A stretch of 5,508 nucleotides of DNA. Source: Anaerolinea thermophila (lineage in GTDB: Bacteria > Chloroflexota > Anaerolineae > Anaerolineales > Villigracilaceae). The position numbers were made by a program, and so were the translations under genes. How positions within the stretch are numbered: position 1 is the stretch's first letter; each line of letters starts with the position of its first letter. The notes under the pieces were generated by a model. That model worked only from the letters and a program-made list of their open reading frames with translations. It ran no database searches and had not been told where the DNA came from. This document shows positions 1-5,508 of this stretch, piece by piece. Where the stretch lies: positions 1 through 5,508 of the forward strand of contig DZBA01000234.1 in assembly GCA_022729775.1 (NCBI GenBank). The letters are read 5' to 3'.

Positions 1-48
1 TTCATGAAATGCGATTATACAATAAGATTATTGGATGATATTCCCACA

Positions 49-56
49 AGATACGA
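49..56. repeat. Left target-site duplication, AGATACGA
   Basis: This octamer is identical to 160-167 and touches the outer base of the left terminal inverted repeat. The next base on either side differs between the two copies, so the duplication is exactly 8 bp. Confidence 0.8.
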
Positions 57-86
57 GTGTGCACGCAAAGGTTGTCACGTGGGACT

Positions 87-106
87 GCAAAATCTCCCGA
101 TTTTGC
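87..106. repeat. Perfect 8-bp hairpin inside the miniature element
   Basis: GCAAAATC (87-94) and GATTTTGC (99-106) are exact reverse complements around the four-base loop TCCC. No T-run follows, so this is not a standard intrinsic terminator. Confidence 0.85.
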
Positions 107-107
107 C

Positions 108-129
108 TCGAAAGTCAGGAGACTTTCGA
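108..129. repeat. Perfect 9-bp hairpin inside the miniature element
   Basis: TCGAAAGTC (108-116) and GACTTTCGA (121-129) are exact reverse complements around the loop AGGA. A single C (107) separates it from the previous hairpin. The two loops are partly complementary (TCC against GGA). An alternative pairing of GTCAGG (114-119) with CCTGAC (137-142) would compete with this stem. Confidence 0.85.
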
Positions 130-159
130 ATCCATCCCTGACATGTTTTGCGTGCATAC

Positions 160-167
160 AGATACGA
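160..167. repeat. Right target-site duplication, AGATACGA
   Basis: This is the second copy of the octamer at 49-56 and touches the outer base of the right terminal inverted repeat. Two intact copies suggest either a fairly recent insertion or little rearrangement since it happened. Confidence 0.8.
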
Positions 168-300
168 TCATCTTTATAAATCGAAACGATCCCGCTGGGC
201 GTGTCTAATTTTGTCGGCTTGCTTGCCTATATCTTTTACCACCGAGATACTGAAGCGCGGAGAAAACCTTCAAATTGGACTTTGGGAGACTGACTCTCTG

Positions 301-321
301 TTTCAGATGAAATTTCTGAAA
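301..321. promoter_or_regulatory. Inverted repeat beside the ATPase promoter, possible operator
   Basis: TTTCAGA (301-307) and TCTGAAA (315-321) are exact reverse complements around a 7-base spacer. The repeat ends 14 bases before the TATAAT hexamer and so covers the -35 position, where no good -35 sequence exists. A repressor or activator could bind here. The function is inferred from symmetry and position only. Confidence 0.3.
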
Positions 322-335
322 TTCCGACGGTGTAG

Positions 336-341
336 TATAAT
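336..341 (+). promoter_or_regulatory. TATAAT -10 box of the ATPase gene
   Basis: This is a consensus -10 hexamer with six bases between it and the ATG at 348, so transcription would be expected to begin at or next to the A of the start codon. No Shine-Dalgarno sequence lies in between (the spacer is GAATTT), which agrees with a leaderless mRNA. No clear -35 hexamer is found at 16-18 bp spacing. Confidence 0.55.
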
Positions 342-347
342 GAATTT

Positions 348-1484
348 ATGAAAATTCAGCGGTTAATGCTCTCGGAAATCGAAAAATCCATCATTTCGGG
401 CAAGGTTTTGGTGTTATATGGTCCGCGTCAGGTGGGGAAGACCACGCTTGCCAAAGACCTGCTGGATTCGCTCTCCGTGCGGACACGTTTTATCAACGCA
501 GATGAGCTGCTTTACCGTGAAGCGCTCGCCAGCCAAAATCTGAAAACGTTAAACGAGGTTTTGGGCGGCGCAGATTTTCTCGTTATAGATGAAGCCCAGC
601 GCGTGCCGGAAATTGGGCTCAATCTCAAAATTTTGATTGATAACCATCCGAATATCACTATCCTTGCGACAGGCTCTGCTTCGTTTGACCTTGCCAACAA
701 AATCAACGAACCGTTGACCGGTCGCAAGTTGACCTTTACCTTGTATCCGTTCAGTTATCCTGAATTGAGCAGCAGCCTCGGCGCGCTCGAAGCGCGCGCC
801 CAACTTGAACGCTGGCTGGTCTGGGGTGCGTATCCCGTTATTGCCACAACCGATGATGTGACTCTGCGCGAACGGCTGCTGGGAGAATTGGTCGGTTCTT
901 ATTTATACCGCGACATGCTCGAACTGGAAGGAATCCGCCGCGCCGATAAAATTGTGGATCTGCTGCGCCTGCTGGCGTTTCAAATCGGGCATGAGGTTTC
1001 GCTTACCGAATTGGGAACAAATCTCGGATTGAATCGTGAAACAGTGGAACGGTATCTCGACCTGCTCGAAAAAGTTTTTGTCATCTTCCGCGTGCGCGGG
1101 TTTTCACGCAACCTGCGCAAAGAAGTGACAAAGAATTCTCGCTATTATTTTTACGATAACGGCGTGCGGAATAGTTTAATTCAAAACTTAAATTCGCTTG
1201 CAGTGCGAGACGATATTGGCATGTTGTGGGAAAATTTTTTGATGGTGGAACGCCGCAAAGCGAATCAGATTGCGGGGCGTTCGGTGAACGCTTACTTTTG
1301 GCGCACATACGACCAAAAAGAAATTGACTATATCGAGGAACACGGTGGACGACTCCGCGCGTACGAGTTCAAATGGAAACAGGGTGAAATCAAAAAAACC
1401 ACGCGCGAGACGTTTTTGAACGCCTACCCCAACACAGAGATGAATGTCATAACACAGGAAAACTTCGAAGAGTTTCTTAAATGA
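348..1484 (+). CDS. DUF4143-family AAA ATPase
   Basis: The 378-residue protein is a cytoplasmic P-loop ATPase of the widespread AAA_14/DUF4143 type, whose biological role is not settled. Visible parts are the Walker A loop GPRQVGKTT (25-33), Walker B FLVIDEAQ (77-84), a sensor-like TGSAS (108-112) and LTGR (123-126). A winged-helix-like segment at about 214-250 could contact DNA. The C-terminal DUF4143 part shows WENF (294-297), EID (325-327) and EFK (340-342), spaced like the active-site acids and lysine of PD-(D/E)xK nucleases. Whether it cuts DNA is unknown. The length fits the family. The ATG at 348 is chosen because the N-terminus is typical and a TATAAT box lies six bases upstream. No partner gene adjoins it: it stands alone and converges on rsgA with a 29-bp gap. 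Such genes are often multi-copy and horizontally spread. Confidence 0.88.
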   Translation: MKIQRLMLSEIEKSIISGKVLVLYGPRQVGKTTLAKDLLDSLSVRTRFINADELLYREALASQNLKTLNEVLGGADFLVIDEAQRVPEIGLNLKILIDNHPNITILATGSASFDLANKINEPLTGRKLTFTLYPFSYPELSSSLGALEARAQLERWLVWGAYPVIATTDDVTLRERLLGELVGSYLYRDMLELEGIRRADKIVDLLRLLAFQIGHEVSLTELGTNLGLNRETVERYLDLLEKVFVIFRVRGFSRNLRKEVTKNSRYYFYDNGVRNSLIQNLNSLAVRDDIGMLWENFLMVERRKANQIAGRSVNAYFWRTYDQKEIDYIEEHGGRLRAYEFKWKQGEIKKTTRETFLNAYPNTEMNVITQENFEEFLK

Positions 1485-1513
1485 CCTATCATTCTTCATT
1501 CTTCATTTCACAC

Positions 1514-2422
1514 TTACTCCTGCCCCGCCCTTAACCTCAAATACGAATCATATCTTTCCGCGCGGACTTTACCTTCCTTCACGGCTTTCAACACCGCACA
1601 GCCGGGTTCGTGGATGTGCGAGCAATCGCTAAATTGGCAATGCTGCACAAGGTCGCGCAGGTCAGGGAAGTACGCGTCCATTTCTTCGGGTTCGGTATCC
1701 CACAGCGCGAGACTTTTCCAGCCGGGCGTATCCGCCACATATCCGCCGCCATCAAGCGGGAACATCTGGCGCGTGACCGTTGTGTGCCTGCCTTCTTTCA
1801 GGATTGCGCTGACCTCGCTTACCGCAAGTCCCAGCCCGCCTTGAAGCATATTCAACAAGCTGGATTTTCCCACGCCACTGGGACCTGCCAGCGCGCTGAT
1901 TTTATTCTGCAACTGCGCTTTCAATTCATCAAGTCCCGCGCGGGTTTTGGTGGATGTATAAATAACGCGGTAGCCGATGGACTCGTACATCCCAAACATT
2001 TCTTTCGCCTTGTCAACGAGGTCAACTTTATTTGCCACAATCACAGCGGGGACTCTTTGTTTTTCTGTGATGACAAGAAACCTATCCAACATTCGCAAGC
2101 GCGGACTTGGATCCGCGCACGCGAAGACAAACACGGCTTGATCCGCGTTGGCGAGCAAAATCTGGCGATATTCCCCCTGCGGGCGCGGATCCAGTCTGAT
2201 GATAGAACGCTTGCGCTCGTCAACAGATTCGATCACGCCGCTGCCATCGGTCAACACCGTGATTTGAACATGGTCGCCCAGCGCGGCAATATCGCCGGTG
2301 GCGCGTCCCTGCTTCAACTTACCCCGCAATTGACAAATGACAAAGCCCGCATCGGTTTCCACTGTAAAGAAACCAGATTGGGCTTTGATGATTAAACCGT
2401 ATTTTTGAACTTCACTGGACAA
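1514..2422 (-). CDS. rsgA: Ribosome small-subunit-dependent GTPase RsgA
   Basis: RsgA (YjeQ/YloQ) is a circularly permuted GTPase that binds the 30S subunit and checks late maturation of the decoding centre. The 302-residue protein has an N-terminal OB-fold (about 9-70). The permuted motif order G4-G5-G1-G2-G3 then follows: NKVD (131-134), TSTK (156-159), GPSGVGKSS (180-188), GRHTT (211-215) and DTPG (231-234). The C-terminal zinc site is C262-x4-C267-x-H269-x5-C275. All key residues are present. The start is TTG; an in-frame TAA lies one codon upstream, so no earlier start is possible, and AAAAGG overlapping the PBP stop codon could serve as ribosome binding site at a rather long 10-base spacing. 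It follows the PBP gene after 14 bp, so co-transcription is very likely. Confidence 0.97.
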   Translation of the reverse strand: MSSEVQKYGLIIKAQSGFFTVETDAGFVICQLRGKLKQGRATGDIAALGDHVQITVLTDGSGVIESVDERKRSIIRLDPRPQGEYRQILLANADQAVFVFACADPSPRLRMLDRFLVITEKQRVPAVIVANKVDLVDKAKEMFGMYESIGYRVIYTSTKTRAGLDELKAQLQNKISALAGPSGVGKSSLLNMLQGGLGLAVSEVSAILKEGRHTTVTRQMFPLDGGGYVADTPGWKSLALWDTEPEEMDAYFPDLRDLVQHCQFSDCSHIHEPGCAVLKAVKEGKVRAERYDSYLRLRAGQE

Positions 2423-2436
2423 TTTTTATCAGCCTT

Positions 2437-4689
2437 TTATTGAGCTCCGCCGGGTGGGGTCGGCGTATAGGGTGGTTCGCCAATTTCGCCAAAGTCGTAG
2501 AACTTGCGTCCTGGCGAACCGAAGTAGTAGGTCTCGACCATGGCGCGGAACATCGGCACAGCGTATTCTGAACCTTCGCCGATATTTTCGACGATGACCG
2601 CAATGGCAATGTCGGGTTTCAATTCCGGGTTTGAGCCATTCAGTGTATAACCGGCAAACCAGGCGTGTGACTTACCGTTCCCTGATTCTGCGGTACCGGT
2701 TTTGCCTGCCACATCAAATTGGATGCCAAGCAGGTTTTGACGCGCTGTGCCTTTGGGGTTTTGTGTGACCATCAACAAGGCTTCGCGCATGATTTCCAAA
2801 TTTTCAGGGCGGATGGGAAGCGTGCTGCGCGCTTCGGGCTTGAATATTAATTTTGGCGCGCCTTCCACTGGCAGGATTTTCTCCACAATTTGCGGACGAT
2901 ATAACGTCCCGCCGTTTGCAATGGCAGCCATGAAATTCGCCACCTGCAAAGGTGTGACCAGCATATCTCCCTGCCCAATGGATTGATTGACCGCATCCAC
3001 TGGCGTGGCGGGGTCGTTGATTTGCCCGGCGGCTTCTTCGATTTGTCCAATGCCCGTCGGAGAGCCAAGCCCAAAAGCGCGCGCCATTTTTGCAATATCG
3101 CTCCTGCGGTCAAAGTTGAACAAGTCCAACCCGATGTGCCAGAAATACGGATTGCACGAGCGCATCAAGCCTTGCTGTAATGTCAGAACGCCCGATGGAA
3201 GCGTGGATGAATTATCGCAAAATTCTCCGGCGGCAACAGCTTGTTGGCAGTGTTCATACGTCCAGTCATACAAAACGCGGTCAGGGAGTTCGGTGAATTC
3301 ATATTGACAGTTGTAGGTGGTGTCTTTTAAGTACAAGCCGCTTTCCAGCGCGGCAGCCATGGTGATTGTTTTGAACGCGGAGCCAAGCGGATACTGTCCC
3401 TGCGAAGCGCGGTTCAGAAGCGGCTGCGCGGTGTTGTTCAAAAGATCAGCAAGCCCGATGTTATTTGGGTTGTTTGGCTCAAACAGGTTCGGGTCAAAGT
3501 CCGGTGAGGATGCCATTGCAAGCACCCTGCCTGTATCTGCCTCCATCACGACAATGGCGCCGCGGAAAAATTCAATGGCTTTTTGCGCGTGATATTGCAA
3601 GTTGCTGTCGAGCGTTAAATAAACTGAATCTGCTGGCTCGGAGGGTGTTTGTCCCAGGGTGGCGACAATCTGCCCGGTGGGAGAAACCACGCGCAAGATT
3701 CCGCCGTGCTTTCCCGCGAGATAATCCTCTGCCCATTTTTCAATTCCCGCCTGCCCGACTTTTTCACTGCCGTCATATCCAAGCCGCCGGTAGGTGTTCA
3801 TATCTTCCGGGGAGATGGAAAGCGAGTAGCCCACCACTTGCGGCGCAAGTCCGGTTCGGAAGTAATAACGCGAGTTATACGGCTCAGAGATGACAAGTCC
3901 GCCGGGGTTGATGGCAAGCAGGCGCGTGGCTTCTTCGCGCGTGCCTTCGCACATCGGGATATACCAACCCGCGCCAAGCGCGTCTATCTGGTCGCGGATG
4001 TATTCGGGGTCATATCCGCAAAGGCTGCCCAATTCTTCGACAAGCGTGTTGATGATTTCGTAATCAATCTGTTCGGTTTGAATGCCAAACGCAAACGCAT
4101 CGGATTGCGAAACGAGCGCGTTCCCTTCGCGGTCATAGATGTTCCCGCGCGAGGGCGCGTTGTATTCCATGGCGAGCTGGTTTCCATCTGCGAGTTCTGG
4201 CAGAATTAGCATCGGCTCCCAATTCACCTTCCACGCGCTGTCTTCATTATCGAGCCGCATGAGGATGCTGCGCTGAATGTCGCCTGCCAATGCGGTGTGA
4301 TAGGTAATGCTGTACGCGACTTCCGCGTGGCGCGGGCTGACCTGCGATGAATTAATTGTAAAGTCAAACGACGCGGCGCTCATGGCGTTTAACGAGTCGC
4401 TGTGTTTTTTAGAAAACTCTTCAAGGCTGATGGCTTCGCGGCTGGCTTTGGAAAGCATGTTATACATGCTGTCGTAACCGTCTTTTTGAAATGCCTGCAA
4501 ATAATCTTTCACCGCCGACTGCACATCGGGCGCGGAAATTTTTGTCACCACCGCTGTCGGTAAAACCGATGTCGGCGTTGACTCTACAAATGGGTTACTG
4601 ATAAGGGGCGCACCTGAATCTCCGCCTGAACCACACGCCGACAGAAAGGCGATGATGAGTAAAAAATTAATCAAACGTAGAACTTTCAT
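2437..4689 (-). CDS. Lipoprotein class B penicillin-binding protein with NTF2-like domain (transpeptidase)
   Basis: This 750-residue enzyme should cross-link peptidoglycan stem peptides outside the cell membrane. Residues 1-19 form a lipoprotein signal with lipobox LSAC, so C19 would be lipidated after cleavage. A Ser/Pro/Thr-rich linker leads to an NTF2-like domain (about 53-165) of the kind in MecA and B. subtilis PbpC. The dimerisation region follows, with RGNIYDREG at 181-189. The transpeptidase domain carries SAFK (catalytic S437, K440), SCN (511-513) and KTGTAE (663-668); all three active-site motifs are intact. A proline-rich tail ends the protein and no PASTA repeats are seen. A TTG-started reading to 4743 would bury the signal peptide, so the ATG at 4689 with its Shine-Dalgarno is preferred. 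It lies between maf and rsgA. MecA relatives can have low beta-lactam affinity; that cannot be judged here. Confidence 0.95.
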   Translation of the reverse strand: MKVLRLINFLLIIAFLSACGSGGDSGAPLISNPFVESTPTSVLPTAVVTKISAPDVQSAVKDYLQAFQKDGYDSMYNMLSKASREAISLEEFSKKHSDSLNAMSAASFDFTINSSQVSPRHAEVAYSITYHTALAGDIQRSILMRLDNEDSAWKVNWEPMLILPELADGNQLAMEYNAPSRGNIYDREGNALVSQSDAFAFGIQTEQIDYEIINTLVEELGSLCGYDPEYIRDQIDALGAGWYIPMCEGTREEATRLLAINPGGLVISEPYNSRYYFRTGLAPQVVGYSLSISPEDMNTYRRLGYDGSEKVGQAGIEKWAEDYLAGKHGGILRVVSPTGQIVATLGQTPSEPADSVYLTLDSNLQYHAQKAIEFFRGAIVVMEADTGRVLAMASSPDFDPNLFEPNNPNNIGLADLLNNTAQPLLNRASQGQYPLGSAFKTITMAAALESGLYLKDTTYNCQYEFTELPDRVLYDWTYEHCQQAVAAGEFCDNSSTLPSGVLTLQQGLMRSCNPYFWHIGLDLFNFDRRSDIAKMARAFGLGSPTGIGQIEEAAGQINDPATPVDAVNQSIGQGDMLVTPLQVANFMAAIANGGTLYRPQIVEKILPVEGAPKLIFKPEARSTLPIRPENLEIMREALLMVTQNPKGTARQNLLGIQFDVAGKTGTAESGNGKSHAWFAGYTLNGSNPELKPDIAIAVIVENIGEGSEYAVPMFRAMVETYYFGSPGRKFYDFGEIGEPPYTPTPPGGAQ

Positions 4690-4694
4690 ACTTT

Positions 4695-4700
4695 TCCTTT
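4695..4700 (-). promoter_or_regulatory. Shine-Dalgarno of the PBP gene
   Basis: AAAGGA on the minus strand ends five bases before the ATG at 4689. It supports this start over the upstream in-frame TTG at 4743 and places the lipoprotein signal peptide at the true N-terminus. Confidence 0.75.
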
Positions 4701-4709
4701 TTTCTTGCC

Positions 4710-4751
4710 CGGACTTCGCAAAGTCTACTTGCGAAAGTTTCAAAGAGTCCG
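4710..4751. repeat. Bulged palindrome in the maf-PBP gap
   Basis: The outer arms CGGACT (4710-4715) and AGTCCG (4746-4751) are reverse complements. The inner arms TTCGCAA (4715-4721) and TTGCGAA (4729-4735) are too, with an 11-base bulge on one side. Two smaller four-base-loop hairpins (4712-4725 and 4727-4738) are an alternative fold. On the plus strand it is followed by TTTTT at 4752-4756, like a weak terminator, but no plus-strand gene ends here. On the minus strand it would sit in the leader of the PBP message. Confidence 0.5.
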
Positions 4752-4754
4752 TTT

Positions 4755-5414
4755 TTATCTTTTCAAAATTTCATCCGATACGGGACATTCATACTTCAAG
4801 AAGTTTTGACAAGCGCGGGAAATATCCGCTGTAAATGAAATATCCATCTTGTGCAATATCCGCGCAAGGTGACACAAGGGGAGTCCCATTACGCTGGCGT
4901 AACATCCGCGCATGGATTCAACCGGGTTGAAATCGGGATGCTGAATTGCATACGCGCCGGCTTTATCCATTGGGTCGCCGCTGCGGATGTATGCCGCGAT
5001 TTCTTCATCGGAATATGCGCGCATCGGCACATCGGTCACACACAGTTCGACGAGTATTTTTTCATCGCGCGCGCGGTATGCCGCAACACCGGTGAAGACC
5101 TGATGAGTCCGCCCGCGCAGCTGACTCAACATCCGCGCCGCGTCTGCCGCGTCTTTGGGCTTGCCGAGAATTTCCGCGCCGTCTATCACTGCCGTATCCG
5201 AGCCGATGATGATTTCATCCGCGCGCGCAAATGGGATGGCTGCCCGCGCTTTATCCTGCGCGAGGCGCGTCACATAATCGCGCGGAGCTTCGCCCGCAGC
5301 CTGACTCTCATCCACATCCGCTGAATGCGCGCGGTATGAAAGTTCTCCAAGCGCAAGCAGCTGCCTGCGGCGCGGAGAATTGGACGCCAACAGTAAAACG
5401 CTTTCATTATTCAC
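4755..5414 (-). CDS. maf: Maf-family nucleoside triphosphate pyrophosphatase
   Basis: Maf proteins hydrolyse dTTP, UTP or modified nucleotides to the monophosphate and pyrophosphate in the cytoplasm, and are linked to septum formation and nucleotide-pool cleaning. The 219-residue protein shows the N-terminal ASNSPRR (10-16), DVDE (33-36), the conserved lysine in QDKA (K55), SDTAV (72-76, likely catalytic D73), LGKP (83-86), GRTHQVFTG (101-109), KAGAYAIQ (151-158) and VMGLPL (175-180). The family usually ends near the last motif; here about 39 residues follow, with an ACQ...YECP segment. The start is taken as GTG because the fold begins at LLLAS; a longer reading from TTG at 5504 adds 30 residues without family similarity. 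No Shine-Dalgarno precedes the GTG, but TAGAAT does. It is probably the first gene of the maf-PBP-rsgA operon. Confidence 0.95.
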   Translation of the reverse strand: MNNESVLLLASNSPRRRQLLALGELSYRAHSADVDESQAAGEAPRDYVTRLAQDKARAAIPFARADEIIIGSDTAVIDGAEILGKPKDAADAARMLSQLRGRTHQVFTGVAAYRARDEKILVELCVTDVPMRAYSDEEIAAYIRSGDPMDKAGAYAIQHPDFNPVESMRGCYASVMGLPLCHLARILHKMDISFTADISRACQNFLKYECPVSDEILKR

Positions 5415-5421
5415 GCAAAGA

Positions 5422-5427
5422 ATTCTA
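5422..5427 (-). promoter_or_regulatory. TAGAAT -10-like box of maf
   Basis: On the minus strand TAGAAT ends seven bases before the GTG start codon, so transcription would begin at or next to it. No -35 match is found at 17 bp. The AAGGA further upstream is 20 bases from the GTG, too far to be its ribosome binding site. Confidence 0.4.
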
Positions 5428-5477
5428 ACACAATCCTTTTTTGTGTTTTGTCTCTGGCAAGTTCGCTTTTGAAGATG

Positions 5478-5483
5478 TACAAT
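5478..5483 (+). promoter_or_regulatory. TACAAT -10-like box of the divergent right-edge gene
   Basis: TACAAT is one base from the TATAAT consensus and lies nine bases before an ATG at 5493. The -35 position holds TGGCAA, a weak match. It faces away from the maf promoter within a 78-bp gap, so the two could share control. Confidence 0.4.
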
Positions 5484-5492
5484 AAGGCGAAA

Positions 5493-5508
5493 ATGTCTAG
5501 TCAAACGG
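5493..5508 (+). CDS. Start of an unidentified gene, cut by the window edge
   Basis: An ATG preceded by AAGG at five-base spacing and by TACAAT opens a frame reading MSSQT before the window ends. Five codons are too few to name a product. The reason to list it is the promoter-like hexamer and ribosome-binding-like sequence upstream, and its divergent position relative to maf. It could equally be chance. Confidence 0.35.

Larger units (their letters stand above)
57..159. mobile_element. 103-bp MITE-like miniature inverted-repeat element
   Basis: The ends are inverted repeats: GTGTGCACGCAAA at 57-69 faces TTTGCGTGCATAC at 147-159, 13 positions with one G:T mismatch. After three mismatched positions, TGTCA (73-77) again matches TGACA (139-143). 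The octamer AGATACGA stands directly outside both ends (49-56 and 160-167) and cannot be extended, so it fixes the boundaries exactly. The element is too short to encode a transposase and carries no ORF of its own, so it would depend on an enzyme supplied elsewhere. Between the ends sit two perfect hairpins. I cannot assign it to an insertion-sequence family: several families make 8-bp duplications, and the tip sequence is not one I recognise. TIR, TSD and size together make a transposed element the best reading. Confidence 0.8.
1..347. other. Gene-poor region left of the ATPase gene
   Basis: No protein here is recognisable on either strand. The stretch contains a miniature inverted-repeat element at 57-159 with its target duplications, a 21-bp inverted repeat at 301-321, and a promoter hexamer at 336-341. 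One plus-strand reading frame is open from base 1 to the TGA at 139-141 and again from there to 349-351. Its translation resembles no family I know, so I do not call it a gene. No tRNA, CRISPR array or terminator is visible. Confidence 0.6.

Noticed and set aside
87..129. The two hairpins as an intrinsic terminator or a short CRISPR remnant
   Set aside because: No T-run follows either stem, and the two differ in sequence with no spacers, so neither reading fits. The flanking repeats point to a transposed element instead.
148..351. 67-codon plus-strand ORF before the ATPase gene
   Set aside because: Its ATG lies inside the miniature element, no ribosome binding site precedes it, and its protein resembles nothing. 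It is treated only as part of the possible interrupted frame.
1485..1513. Possible bidirectional terminator between the convergent ATPase and rsgA genes
   Set aside because: The 29-bp gap holds only a repeated ATTCTTC word and no inverted repeat that could form a stem.
1610..2395. Long plus-strand ORF (261 codons) opposite rsgA
   Set aside because: It is an antisense shadow of rsgA, which carries every family motif. The opposite-strand translation has no recognisable domain.
3649..4209. Plus-strand ORF (186 codons) opposite the PBP gene
   Set aside because: It is the complement of the PBP dimerisation region, whose motifs are intact on the minus strand.
4690..4743. Longer N-terminus for the PBP from TTG at 4743
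   Set aside because: It would place 18 polar residues before the lipoprotein signal peptide and overlap the palindrome. The ATG at 4689 has a good Shine-Dalgarno.
4851..5324. Plus-strand ORF (157 codons) opposite maf
   Set aside because: It is an antisense shadow of maf, which has all of its conserved motifs.
5415..5504. Longer N-terminus for Maf from TTG at 5504
   Set aside because: The extra 30 residues precede the normal family start, show no similarity, and would overlap the divergent start at 5493.

Overview
The window looks like an ordinary chromosomal stretch of a bacterium with about 50% GC. Three features fit an Anaerolineae-like member of the Chloroflexota: a lipoprotein penicillin-binding protein with an NTF2-like N-terminal domain, a Maf protein with an extra C-terminal tail, and start codons placed just after -10-like hexamers. 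That assignment is an inference; no rRNA or marker gene is present to prove it.

Layout from left to right. Positions 1-347 hold no convincing gene. They do hold a very clean miniature inverted-repeat element (57-159, 103 bp) with imperfect terminal inverted repeats, an exact 8-bp target duplication (AGATACGA) on each side, and two back-to-back perfect hairpins inside. Positions 348-1484 (+) encode a DUF4143-type AAA ATPase with a C-terminal PD-(D/E)xK-like region, preceded by a TATAAT box so close to the ATG that the mRNA is probably leaderless. It converges on a three-gene minus-strand block.

The minus-strand block reads, in order of transcription, maf (5414-4755), a class B penicillin-binding protein (4689-2437) and rsgA (2422-1514). 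Maf is a nucleotide pyrophosphatase, the PBP is a lipid-anchored cell-wall transpeptidase, and RsgA is the GTPase that helps mature the 30S ribosomal subunit. Gaps of 65 and 14 bp suggest one operon linking nucleotide clean-up, wall synthesis and ribosome assembly, all growth-related housekeeping tasks. A bulged palindrome lies in the maf-PBP gap. At the right edge a divergent gene probably starts at 5493 (+), but only five codons and one extra base are visible.

The most notable item is the 57-159 element, whose ends can be defined to the base. I see no evidence for a new multi-gene system; the genes themselves belong to known families.
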